From contig NC_018214.1 in assembly GCF_000219625.1 (NCBI RefSeq), positions 1,426,001 to 1,490,000 of the forward strand: 64,000 bases of DNA. Reading direction: 5' to 3'. Source of the stretch: Zymoseptoria tritici IPO323 (taxonomy: Eukaryota; Ascomycota; Dothideomycetes; Mycosphaerellales; Mycosphaerellaceae). This document shows, piece by piece, positions 33,764 through 45,763 of this stretch. The notes under the pieces were generated by a model. That model did no database searches. It was not told the DNA's origin and was given only the letters and a program-made list of their open reading frames with translations. The position numbers were made by a program, and so were the translations under genes. The stretch's first letter is position 1, and each line of letters opens with the position of its first letter.

Positions 33764-36700
33764 TCATGCTGGATTGTGAGTCTGAACACCAACGACAGGA
33801 CTGTCGAGATGACTGTTGTACGGCTTGAACAGCAACTTCATGTCCAAGTTGAGACTGTCCAATCCATAAGAGTCGTCGATATCGCCGACAGAGCCGATGT
33901 CCTGTCCAATCTTCTCATTGTCGCCCACGACAACGCCCTTGATGCGCTTGAGCAAAGCGAGGACCCGCTTGAATCGCGCATCTGCAGGAACTTGCCAGTC
34001 CGCAGGTTGCTGGGATTGCAGGAAGCTGCGACCGAGATAGAAGAAGTGAACGCCATCGCGGCTGAAGCCGAAACGCCGTTGGTGATAGTGCTGCGGTGGA
34101 TACTGCAGCTCCATATCGTGATCCCAATTGCGCTTCCATTTTTCCAGAGCCTGGCCGAGACGTTTCTTCTCCACGTGAGCCGCTGCTGTGGCGTTCATTT
34201 TCGGGCTGTAATGATCGGTTGGGGTACCGTGTCCGCTGTTGGGTGCGCTCAATGACCCATTACCATGCTGCTCGAGCCAGTCGTTCTGTGACAAGGGTGT
34301 AGCAGGCGTGCTGGTGTTGAACCCGGAGCTGAAGCCTTGGAATTGACCTTCTGGAAGGAGCGTGGCCTTCTGGCAGGCGACGATGCGGATGATCAAGGCG
34401 TGGATGAGCAAGAATTTGGAGAAGACATTGGTCGTGTTCGGCTGGAAGGTGGCGTAGTTATCAAGCAGCGCGCACATCGCACCTTGCATCGTTGGCTGCA
34501 CAGGTCGTCGGGTGCCGTTCGCGTTCTTTGCTTGCGCATGTTCACCATTCAACCCGAGAGCATTCGCGCATTCGTACTGGGTTCCGGCATCCCAAGCCGC
34601 GTCATCGGCAGGCAGCATGAGACTGACTTCCATCGGATCCAATTGAGGGTGAGTGTTGAAGAACATGACCATCGCCGCATCGGTCATGATGACTTGGTAC
34701 AGAATACGGTTACGTTTCTCCTGCTCGAGCCAGCCTTGCCAGTTCCAGTTCGATGCCTGGAATTGGGTCGCTTGCGAGTTGCGAAGCGAGTGCAGCATGG
34801 AGAAGGCATAATGTCCCATGGGCGCAGTCTGGAAGAGGCCCATAGCCTTTGCAATGCGCACCAACATGGTGAATTCACCGCGTGCAGCTTCGCGTTGCGA
34901 TGGCTCGCCGTGCCACAGGAAGAGTGTCTGCAGCATGGACAATGCTTGGAGTTCTTCCACTTCGAATGGCTGAATGCCCATACCGTTGACTTGTCCGCTG
35001 AGCGTCCGAGTGTAGACGCTTGACCTTGTCTGCACGGTTTTCTTGACAAATTCCATCATCTGGCGGACTTGGTGTACAGCCAACTTGGGACTGTACACTG
35101 CTCCAATGCACAAAATCGCAAGGACCAGGTTGTTTTCCGCGTCTGTGAGCTTGAATGTTGGCATGTGTAGAATTGGCCAGTGTCCATGAAACGAAGTGTA
35201 GTGCTCGGCAAAGTGCTTGACATTCTCCGGCTTTAAGCACATCTGCATGAGTTCGGCGGCGGAGTTGCCGTGCACAGACTCCGGACCGTCTGGGAAGCAA
35301 TGCAGCATCAGACTGTCGCATTTGGCCTGCAATGGGTCTTCCGTGCTCCAGTTGGGAAACCCTGGGATGCCATTCTCGATTTCCTCGCCCCCGAAGCCGC
35401 CGGAGTGCGAGTAAAGGTTACCTAAAAAAGACTCGTTGCTGACTTCGTTTTGAGCGTTGTAGTCCGTTTTGTGGTTTGAAGATTCGGTCTTGAGGTTTGA
35501 GATTCCTTGCGAGCTCGCGTTCGCAGAATGGCTGCCGATAAAGCCATCCTGGCCACCTTGTGTGAACATACGGGTCCAGTCGACGCCGTTACCATCACCA
35601 TTTGGCATCGGTTGATGGTTGTTCGCTTGGCTGTTGTCGAAGCGCGAGCTCTGATGGCCTAAAAAAGACATCTGCTGTGGGGTGTTTGGGTTGCTGTAGA
35701 TAGCATTATTGACTTGCTGCTGTCCGTTGAATGGATAACTCGTCGGCATTGGCGCGCCGCTGGCACCGTTTTGCATCGCATACGCATTCATCCCAGATTG
35801 GTAGGGCGCCGAAGTGGTCATCTGCTCACCATTGGCTCCATTCGAAGCCAGTATGCCGAGTCCTGCTGCATTGTTCCGGTTGGCGATACTCGCTGGCGTT
35901 ATGATACTGTTCGCTCGGGAGGATCGACCTGACAAGTCGCCATTGACACTCGGACTACTTCCTACAACGCCAGTGTTATACCCAGATGGGCCTGCAACCT
36001 CGGGCATGTTTGCAAGTCCAATCGGCCCATCCTGCTGCGTCATGGAGAGCCGGTTGTTCGTGTTTGTGTTGCGACGCTGGTGGGCCAAGTGATTGGCACC
36101 GGTGGGGTTGCCTCTGCGCAATGAGCACTTCTGGAAATGCCGCTTGAGGATATCACTACGACTGAAAGTGTCTTTGCACAGATGACACATGTACGGTCGA
36201 TCACCAGTGTCTAGAGAACTGTCAGCATTTTGGTGAATCCGAGAATGGCTCTCGAAAACTTACGCCGAAGAAGATGACGCTTCAAGTGTTTGGCATGCAG
36301 ATATGTCTTGTTGCAGTGCGGGCACGGAAATTTTCCATCCGCGTCTTTTGTAGGAATCATGCTCTTTGCGACTTGACCACTGCCCTGAGCCGGTGGGTTT
36401 GGCCTGCCTGGCGCGCTGGGCAAAATGCCACGTCTACCCTGCGATCCCACCACATGTGTTGGAGCCTCCTCATTCTGCATGAACGATGCCTGTTGTCCGA
36501 CCTGACCCATTTGCGCAGCAGTTGCGAGACTTGGCAGACCGTTGGGCGCGCCGGCCCCTCCAGGCGGCATTGGACGAATCGTAGGAAGGCCGACGGTCGA
36601 ACTGCTCGGTGGCATCGATGTCGCGGTCGATGAAGGGTACATCATCGACTGCGAAAGGTGTCCGTACGGGTTGGCTGGGTAAGATGGCGGGAGCATGGAG

Positions 36701-37098
36701 CCATTGTTGCTACCGTACCCGCTGGGGCCATTCGAAGTCATTGACGAAGAGCTCGGAGTGTGCGGCGCGCTCGAAGGTTGCGACTGGGAGTTCGCGTAGG
36801 TATGAGACAGCGAGCCGAACTGCGGGTAGCCGTTCTGAGCTTGCAGAGGAGGAAGGGTCGTGTGGGACGGCGATGGTTGTTGCTGCTGTGACGCCTGGTG
36901 GTTCTGCGCAGAGAGACCACCATACGGTGAGCCAATGTTCGGCGGCTGTCCGTGCTGGTGATGCTGCTGTTGAGGATGCTGCTGGTGCTGCTGCTGCCCT
37001 CCAGACTGTTGCTGCTGACCGGGGTGTTGCGGGGCAAGATTCTGCGGCGCGCCTTGACCATATGGATTATAGCCGGGATTGAAATGGTTGTTGTCCAT
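33764..37098 (-). CDS. C2H2 zinc-finger transcription factor with fungal_trans domain
   Basis: Nuclear DNA-binding regulator. Exons 37098-36264 and 36210-33764 (53-nt intron) give 1093 aa. The N-terminal 230 residues are low complexity, with Gln/His-rich stretches. Two adjacent C2H2 fingers span the intron: CPHCNKTYLHAKHLKRH, linker LLRHTGDRPYM, then CHLCKDTFSRSDILKRHFQKC. The central and C-terminal part (about 400-1050) has the look of the fungal-specific transcription factor middle-homology region, with HGHWPILHMPTF, VLAILCIGAVYSP and ALSMLQTLFLWHG. The intron interrupts a finger linker codon and its removal restores the canonical H-T-G-D-R-P linker, so it is secure. Target genes are unknown. 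Confidence 0.88.
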
Positions 37099-39268
37099 AG
37101 TAATATAGACGCTGCGCGAGCAGCCGACGATGGTGGAGACGTCGGAGGTCCTGTACTAGTGTCGAGTGCTCATCGGAAGGGTGCGTTCCACCAGATTTAG
37201 CGAGTGACGGGAAGGTGCAGAGGGGAAGGAGCGAAGGCACGCGAAGCGGGTCCGTGTCTGTGGTCGGAAGGTTCGGTGCGGTGGTGCGGTGTGTCAGGTA
37301 TGCGGGTGCGCCGCGAGGGCCTGGCGATGCGAAGAGGGAGTGATTGTTCGTGGAGAATGAAATCCAGTAAGGTATTCTGGCGGCAAGAGCTCGGCGCAAA
37401 TAATGCCGACGTCCAAAATTCCCGGTTGAAAATTCTTCGTCGCTACAGCGGCGATTATCCGCGACGTCCTTTGCCCAAGGCGTCGATTGGACAGACGGAT
37501 TGTCGTCGTCGTCAAGATGACTTTCCGCTGAAGATGGCGTGCAGTCGAGATAGACGATGTTCGGTTGTCAGCAAAGTATCCACATGCGCGGGAGGCAAGT
37601 CAGGTCCCGCTTGCAGTTCAACTTCAGAGGGAGGGGTTCGCCGCAGAGCTCGTGGCAGATTTTGAGTGCTGGCGCTGATGCGTGCCTGAGGGAAGAGGTG
37701 GAGAATCCCTTTTTCGGGGATGGCGTATGGGGCGGCGGAGACGAGATGGGCGGTACGTGAAAAGAGTAGGTTTGGAAGCGGAGCGGGAAGGGTTGGAGGA
37801 ATCTCAGACTGGAGCTCGCAAAGACTGATGCTAGCAGACGAAGAAGAATGCCTGCCTACTACCACCGCCCGCAAACCGAGCGCGAATCGACGAGCGGATG
37901 ACGCCGAGCGAAGTCTTCACCAAGGGCTTGACATCATGCTTCGAATTCCTCACCCATGCATGGGTGCCATCGCCATCGCCATTCGAACTTCTGTATACAT
38001 ACATACAATCACTCTAGGCTAACCAGTTCGACTCTGGCGTCTCTCTAGCCGGAGCGCTACATGAGTAGGAAGCGAGTTCGATGGCCGGCCGATTGACTCG
38101 GTGCATCGACTTCTCGTTCTTCTACTGGCAAACAATCACAGCTAAATGAGAAATCACATGTAACCACACGACCTCCCTGGTTCAAGAACAACCACCACCC
38201 CCTGTTTGCCGTTTGCCTCGCCTTGGCATTTGCATGGGTCCGCCGACAGGAAAGTGCTTGCGATGGCGAACACCGTGACGGTGCCCTATGCGAGTGATGG
38301 GTTGACTGATGCATCATTTAAGCCAGTCGCTGCGGTGTTGGAGTCTCATTGGCTTGATCTGCTATAGTAATCCCGACGAAACCTGTGTTGAGGGTTGAAT
38401 CTCGAGAGATGGACATCCCAAGGCACGTTTCCTCTTGGTCTCGCTGCCCTAACTGCTTCTTGCAACCTAGAAAGCTCTTGCAGAACGACAAGGATCCGAG
38501 CGTCATTGGGTTAGGGCTGATGAGCTGAAATGCCCGTCCCTTCACGGTCACCAGATCCGTCCATTTATTCCACGGTTGTTCCGTCGATGGGATGCGATGC
38601 GTCTCCAGCACCAGTCAGCGCGTGTGTCTTCATCGGCAGGACTTGCCGTGCATAGAGATCCTCCGTGTCAGCTCGAAGGGCTGACGCCATCCCTCGATCG
38701 CTTGTCGGGATACGGCTGGCGGTTAAATCCGCCGCTGACCGGATAACAATATCCGGCATGCCCATTTTTTCACAGGTCATGCCATTGAGGCACGAACTTC
38801 GCCCTGTATATCAGATCGGCACGTTCGTTTCGAAACATTCGCCTGTTCAAGAGACGACAGGCCAGGAACAAACATCCGATGTGATCGGCGACGCCGAGCA
38901 GCAGCCCCACTATACCAATGGACGCGTGTTTAGCAGCGTCGCATTGAACATAGACGCTAAGATCCTGTTTCTGCTACATAGTGGTGGTCAGATAGATGAT
39001 AATTGTGTTGATGGATGAAGATACACGCGTTCAAAGTTGAGCTGACTGGCCCAGCAAATTGAGGAACATCGACATGAAACTCGGCCGAACACGACCTGAC
39101 GGCTGCGCATCTCAGGCAAGCGTTATTGCGGTTCAGCTTTCACGGAACAATAGAACAGAGAGCTATATACACGACGCGCCCGCCGATGGTCTTTCTTCGG
39201 GATAACTGCAGTCATTGAACATTTGCCTCTTTCGCTACGGCCGCAATTTATGCATTGCATATTCTCCA
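37099..39268. other. Large intergenic region, no gene seen
   Basis: About 2.2 kb upstream of the C2H2 regulator and downstream of the OsmC gene. Open frames are short and without family features. Long upstream regions are usual for fungal regulators. Two small hairpins lie at 38718-38756. Confidence 0.45.
38718..38756. repeat. Two adjacent small inverted repeats
   Basis: GGCGG(TTAAAT..)CCGCC at 38718-38733 is followed by CCGGATA-ACAA-TATCCGG at 38739-38756, the latter a perfect 7-bp stem with a 4-nt loop. Function unknown; could be a protein-binding palindrome. Confidence 0.5.
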
Positions 39269-39874
39269 TCATCCCTTGTGGCCCCAAGCCGTTGCCCTCT
39301 CGATAGAAGCATCCTCAGGATCTTTCTGCGAACCGTGCAAGGAGACGCTCATGTTGGGCTTCTTAGAAATGGTTTGCAGCACCACACAGTATCTCTCCGT
39401 CAACTTGCCCAGCTTTTCCACCTTCTCGTCAGGGACCAGCTCGCCATCCTGAAACTTCAGATCAAAGCTCAATCGGATATCCTTGAATCCCACCGGTGCA
39501 TCGCGGTCCACGCCCATTGTGCCCTTGAAGTCCAAGTCTCCTTCAGCCCGAACGGTGCCCGACTTGATCGGAATGTCCATCGCCGTGGCCACGGCTTTGA
39601 GCGTCACACCTGCGCAGGCCACGAGGGCTTCCAGCAGCATGTCACCGCTGCATAGCTCGCCAGAGATTTCGTAGCCTTCGCCGCCCGACTTTTGATGGAG
39701 ACCCGCGATTTTGGCTTCGGCTGCGGCGGCTTGCTTCCCCGTGTCGAGTTTGCAAGTGATGGTGCTGGCGTCGAGCGAGCCGGAGGCGTTGAGCGTGATG
39801 ATGGCGGAGTCGGGGTCGGTCTTGTAGCTTGCTTTTATGGGAGCCTGTTTGTCCCGGAGAGCTTGGGACGCCAT
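39269..39874 (-). CDS. OsmC/Ohr-type protein
   Basis: OsmC family proteins are thiol peroxidases that reduce organic hydroperoxides with a reactive Cys pair. The single exon gives 201 aa. The first Cys lies in ELCSGDMLLEALVACAGVTL, near residue 85, and the second region in the helix around ERYCVVLQTISKKPNM, near 165. The long central helix ALVACAGVTLKAVATAMDI and the beta segments FKDIRLSFDLKF match the fold. The N-terminus lacks an evident targeting signal. The start ATG at 39874 gives MASQALRDKQAP. The number and spacing of cysteines differ somewhat from bacterial OsmC, so peroxidase activity is likely but not certain. Confidence 0.82.
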   Translation of the reverse strand: MASQALRDKQAPIKASYKTDPDSAIITLNASGSLDASTITCKLDTGKQAAAAEAKIAGLHQKSGGEGYEISGELCSGDMLLEALVACAGVTLKAVATAMDIPIKSGTVRAEGDLDFKGTMGVDRDAPVGFKDIRLSFDLKFQDGELVPDEKVEKLGKLTERYCVVLQTISKKPNMSVSLHGSQKDPEDASIERATAWGHKG

Positions 39875-40399
39875 GATGTGTGTGCTTCGTCTTAGGTTTC
39901 TCTCGATCTTGTGCGAGGCAGCTCGTCTGGACGATTGGGCCGGCTTGAAGCAGAGGATGACAATGGAAGAAATGTGAGAAACTGATCGCGAGTTCCGGAC
40001 TGCAGGTTGAGCAGGATCACGTCTTATTACCTTTTGTCCGTGGCCATTAGTACCCCGCGATGCGGGGCTTTCTAGCAGCCTGTGCCTGGATCAGAGAGCC
40101 TTGTACAAGGAGTACCTAGCTGTTCAGAAGTTGAGCCAGAACTCAGCTGCGATTCTTGCGGCCCTTGGAGGAGGCTGCAAAAGTACAGAATCTGTACTTG
40201 CTTGGTCTTCTCCGCGGCAACGTTGGCTGTGGATTATTCCAGTGCGAGGCTGGTTTAGGAAGGAGCGACGGATTGCCCTTTCCGGACATGCCGAGAGGAA
40301 GCGGAGAATACCCCTCATTATGTTGTGGAGAGCATACAAGGCAATCAACGTGACTGCTCCGGATGTCGTCCGTCTCATTTCACATGTCGTTCTTGTAAG
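39875..40399. other. Divergent intergenic region (OsmC / DAK-like)
   Basis: About 0.5 kb holding both promoters. No gene seen. Confidence 0.4.
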
Positions 40400-42013
40400 A
40401 TGGCAGTCGTAGTTGAGCAAACAGTACCTATCTCGTCTTCCACCCTCGATCTCGAGAACCCGTCTCGCTGGAACACTCTCTTTCCTCTTATTCGACCAAC
40501 AGTGAAGTCAATCCAAACTTCCAAAGGCCAGAACATCCTCGTGGACACCGCTCACGCGAACAGCAAGTTCGTCCATATCGTTGCATTCGGTACCTCGGGA
40601 AAACTCTCCTCCAAGCTCCTGGACGACAGACATGTCACTGCCATCGTGACGGAGACTGCTGGAGCCGGCATCCTCACTGCGGCCGACTTGCCTCATACTT
40701 TGGAGTATGCTGGAGTCCAGGTCCCGAGCGGTGTGGTAGTCGTTCGAGCTGGCAGGAAGCGAAATGTCGAGAGCCATGCTCCAGAGTTCATTGAAATTGA
40801 AACGGACGGCGAGCTCGAACAGAATCATGTCCTGCATCTCCTCGGGACGGCAAAGGATGGCATCCGGTCGAATCCTCACAACGTAGCGGAATTGTTGAAA
40901 AACTTCGTCGACGGTGCCAGTACTGCTCATTCAAAGTTTCATACTGAGAAGGCGGAGGGCAACCCTGCGGTGTTGCATGCAGAAGGAGCAGCTGGGTTTG
41001 AGAGCGCGAAGCATGCTGTTGAGAGGGACTTGAAGAATGTGATGAAGAAGTTGAAGGTCAAAGAAGGAGAGGAGGTTGTTTACTCTGCGCATTTCAGCGA
41101 CGTCAATGGCCTAAGTCGGTTGGAGAACTACATCATCGCTGGCGAGATCGCGCAGTTTTTAGGTGAGTAGACCGTACGTACCATGCGAGCAGGACTTGAG
41201 AGCTGACATCACCCACCAGACTCACAAGACATCCAATACACCCTCTCGCACTCCACGATCCTCAACCACACTGAGGCTGCCCGCGGCTTCTGCATCTCCA
41301 TCTGCCCGATCTCATCACAGTTCCTGGCGGCTTCACCAAAACCGAAGAAGCATGCTCCGATTGGTGCCTCAGCCTCCAACGCAGCGCCTCTCACCAAGTC
41401 ATACTCATCATCCGACTCCAGAATCACCTTCAGTGACGCCCAGGTCCGAGCACGAATCGAAGCGGGCTGCAACGCCGTCATCAATGCGGAACCCATCATC
41501 ACCGAATACGACACTATCGTCGGCGATGGCGATTGTGGCTACACCCTCCGTGACGGCGCGAAGCAAGTTCTCTCCTTCGTTTCATCCCGCGACCTCACAA
41601 AACTTTCAGAGATCGTCGCTGAACTCGTGGCTGAGTTGGAAGTCAACATGGGCGGCACCTCCGGGGCGTTGTACTGTATCTTTCTCACTGCTCTTGCGGC
41701 TTCCTTAGCAAGTGAGAGTAGTGTCCCAGCCGCGTTGCAGGGTGCGTTGGAGCAACTTTGCAAGTACACGAATGCTAGAGTGGGCGATCGGACCATGATG
41801 GATGCTTTGATTCCTTTTGTGGAGACGTTGGCTGGTAATGGTGGGGATGCGAAGCCGGCGTTGGAGAAGGCGAGGGAGGGCGTGGAGGGGACGAAGAAGA
41901 TGGAGGCCAAGTTGGGGAGGAGTACGTATCTGGACGAAAGCGCCACAAGAGGTGTGCCAGATCCGGGTGCGTATGGGTTGTTGGTGCTTTTTGAGGGAAT
42001 GAGCCTGTTGTGA
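40400..42013 (+). CDS. Dihydroxyacetone-kinase-like protein with divergent N-terminal half
   Basis: Exons 40400-41162 and 41220-42013 (57-nt intron) give 518 aa. The C-terminal 210 residues are a clear DhaL/DAK2 ATP-binding domain: EYDTIVGDGDCGYTLRDGA (metal-binding Asp cluster, D357/D359), MGGTSGALYCIFLTALA, DALIPFVETL, KLGRSTYL and DPGAYGL. The N-terminal 290 residues sit where DhaK/DAK1 should be, and the end of that part (VVYSAHFSDVNGLSRLENYIIAGEI) resembles the DhaK NNLGG..LE segment. However, the usual GGGSGHEP motif and the substrate-binding His context are not found. The protein may therefore phosphorylate another ketose or not act on dihydroxyacetone at all. The start ATG lies in TAAGATGGC. 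The splice restores the frame through a split Asp codon. Confidence 0.82.
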
Positions 42014-42155
42014 AGTTTGCGAGGATAATGTACGTACTACCAAGTAGTCGTTGAATCGTGCTACGATCGATCTGCGGCGCTGAAAGTGGCGTCTAGGAGG
42101 AAGCCACCACAAAAGGCATGCCGAGCCATTAGCCACGATCCAGGCCAGCTCTTCT

Positions 42156-43277
42156 TCAAAGGTCTGGATAACCGTCCACCCACCTGATTCCACTGGGGGC
42201 GCCTTTCGGTCTCGTTAATTCGCGCTGAACCAGTCCTCCGTCATGCGTATCGTGATGTAGATATGGCGAGATGCTACACTCACCAAACGTGACTCTCTCC
42301 AAGCCACTGAGCTCCAACAGACACGCGACCCCGTCCAAGATCCATAGCGAACTCCTGTTTCCTGGCAGGAGCGTCCCTCTTGCAAGCCTAATTGTGATTG
42401 ATCTCAGCTTCGGGCAAGCAGCTAGTAAGGCAAAAGCAATGGCATCTTCGCGACTTCCGCAGACAACATCCACAGACCGAAGAAGTTGGCGACCATGTGC
42501 TCCGATGTGACGTAGGAAGAGGTACAAGAGCCGGGTTGAATCGAGCTTGAACGTCGTGGCATGGAAGAGCACATCTCGCGCATCCTCATGAATGGCACGA
42601 CAAGATCTCAAGAGATTGAGTTTGCTCGGCGCGTCAACGCGCAGATTCCGGGAACCTGCCCAAGTCGTCAAACGGGTGCCTTCTCGATTCGTCGTGACAA
42701 TAGTTGTGACCGGCTCCATCCTAGGCATAATCAACGTGTAGATTTCAGCCCTGATCTCGGCCGGCAGGTTGGATAGTGGATGACTCTGGGATGATGGAAC
42801 ACTGATATCGGTACTGCCTTCCTCCCGTTGGCAGGGTGAGACGGGGTTCTCTCTATTCCCATGAGACTTTACAAGGCCGCCTAACAGGCGAGGTGACCAG
42901 CTCGAACATGACAGCTGCAAGCCGGACTGCATGAGTCTTCCGAGCAGACCAGGCGAGGTGTGGATCTCAAGTGGAATCCGCAGCTGCAAGCGTAGACATG
43001 TCGAATGGTGGAAAGAAAACGTCTTCGGTCCAATTTCACGTCTGGACGGCCCCTTGAACAATGATCCTTGAAGCGTAGGGACACTGTCGGTTCGCTTCGC
43101 GAACGCGCCGCAAGAAATGCAGTAAGTCCCTTCTTCGAGCGCTGCGAGGGGTGGACGGTCATAAACGTGGCCAATGGCTGCCAGCTGTCTTGCTGCGGCC
43201 TCATCATCGTCCCAGTAGTCCTCGAATGATTGCAGGCGCTCAGGCAGACTCAACGATGTGGCGGTGGACGGAGGCAT
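42156..43277 (-). CDS. Putative Zn-binding (BIR-like) and F-box-like fungal protein
   Basis: The single exon gives 373 aa from the ATG at 43277; an in-frame extension to 43430 exists but has leader character. Residues about 12-105 show RLQSFEDYW...ARQLAAIGHVY, then CISC, then HHSTC, which resembles a degenerate BIR zinc fold (R-SF-W, LA-AG-Y, CxxC, H..C), though the spacing is not canonical. Residues about 165-373 begin HPLSNLPAEIRAEIYTLIMP, the typical opening of fungal F-box-like proteins, followed by NLLRSCRAIHEDARDVLF and a LRSVDVV..LRSITIRL segment. It would be an adaptor of unknown target. No known family is assigned with confidence; the gene itself is well supported by composition and the divergent position opposite KRR1. 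Confidence 0.65.
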   Translation of the reverse strand: MPPSTATSLSLPERLQSFEDYWDDDEAAARQLAAIGHVYDRPPLAALEEGTYCISCGAFAKRTDSVPTLQGSLFKGPSRREIGPKTFSFHHSTCLRLQLRIPLEIHTSPGLLGRLMQSGLQLSCSSWSPRLLGGLVKSHGNRENPVSPCQREEGSTDISVPSSQSHPLSNLPAEIRAEIYTLIMPRMEPVTTIVTTNREGTRLTTWAGSRNLRVDAPSKLNLLRSCRAIHEDARDVLFHATTFKLDSTRLLYLFLRHIGAHGRQLLRSVDVVCGSREDAIAFALLAACPKLRSITIRLARGTLLPGNRSSLWILDGVACLLELSGLERVTFGECSISPYLHHDTHDGGLVQRELTRPKGAPSGIRWVDGYPDL

Positions 43278-44589
<1,312 letters not shown>

Positions 44590-44933
44590 GCCATGACATT
44601 CGGATCGACTGGATTCTGAAGGGAATTGCTGGACATTAGCGAGGCGTTGGGTGCGACTGTATCATCTTTTCTTCGGGGCATAGACGTTCAGCATTGCGTG
44701 AGAAGTGTAACGTACTGAAAATTACTTCGGATATCTCTGTTGCACGGCCCGAACACTTGTGCTGATAAAGGAACAAAACCCACCTACAGCTACCCCATTC
44801 CTCACGTCATTCTACAGGCTGACGAGCATCTCCAAGCTTACTTGAGCCAACCCGATCAACTCAAGACTCGCAACCACATCTCGGACACACTGCAAGAAAA
44901 TCCGGAGCCCCAGTGCAGCGCCCTGTCGACACG
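44590..44933. other. Intergenic, no gene seen
   Basis: About 0.34 kb between KRR1 and the cupin gene, both on the plus strand. Nothing recognisable apart from flanking sequence. Confidence 0.4.
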
Positions 44934-45677
44934 ATGGCTCTCTCCTTTCTCCGAGCTCCTCACCCACCACGGACCACGAACGCAGGCAAAAACCTCGTAA
45001 TCTACGAAAAGGGCACCTCTTCTGTTCAATATCACATCAAAGGCTCGAGTTATATGATGACACACACGATACCTCCAACGCTTCCGCAGGAGGGCCCTTC
45101 GATCATCCAGCCGCCATTCCACTACCATATATACCAGACTGAGCGCTTTCAGGTCGTTGAGGGGACTGCCAACATGTACTTTGGCCTCGACTCCAAGCCT
45201 AGCGCAGTGCTGAGCTCGAAAGGCGGCAAGAATAGCGCAACACTCGGCCCGAAGAGATATCACCGGTTCGAGAATGCCAGCTCGACGGAGGACTTAAAGA
45301 TCAACATTCAGCTGGAGCCCGAGGACTATGAGAATGAGCAAAGATTTTTCAGGAATTTCTTCGGGTACGTTTTGGAATTGCCTGTTGGGCTATGTCCGCT
45401 GAGCTTATCTGACTGTTCGGCTGGCTGATCGAATGACAGATACCTGGATGACTGCAAGCAGGCCAAGAGCGCACCGAGTATCTTCCAGCTGTTCGTGTTT
45501 CTGCACTCGGCTGATACACCTCTGGCGGTGCCGATGCCATTTGGTTTGGAGGCGCTTGGAATATATGTGAGCTGGCTGTTGATGATCGCTGTAGCGTTCG
45601 TGGGAAGGGAGCTGCTTGGTTATCGGGACAATTATCCGGAGTACTATGATTATCATGATGGAAAGAAGAGCAAATAG
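44934..45677 (+). CDS. Cupin-fold protein with C-terminal membrane segment
   Basis: Exons 44934-45364 and 45440-45677 (75-nt intron) give 222 aa. Residues about 40-120 fit a single conserved cupin barrel: PPFHYHIYQTERFQVVEGTANMYFGLD then KRYHRFENAS, with His residues (HYH, YHRF) and Glu in the usual metal-site positions. The C-terminal part after the intron is PMPFGLEALGIYVSWLLMIAVAFVGREL, a probable transmembrane helix at about 180-205, followed by a polar tail ending YHDGKKSK. The enzyme or binding role is unknown. It is tail-to-tail with the TIM paralogue, with 86 bp between stops. The splice restores a FFGYLDDC reading. Confidence 0.75.
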
Positions 45678-45763
45678 GCATCGGGAAAGGGACCGCAGTT
45701 ACTCAACCGAGGATCAAACTCCCATTGCACGCAGTCCTGTTGATCGAACTCGTCGTAGAGCGG

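Noticed and set aside
37204..37665. 153-codon frame upstream of the C2H2 gene
   Set aside because: Basic, low-complexity reading of the regulator's leader region; no domain.
40508..40930. 140-codon antisense frame inside the DAK-like gene
   Set aside because: Shadow of the sense gene; its composition follows the codon pattern of the opposite strand.
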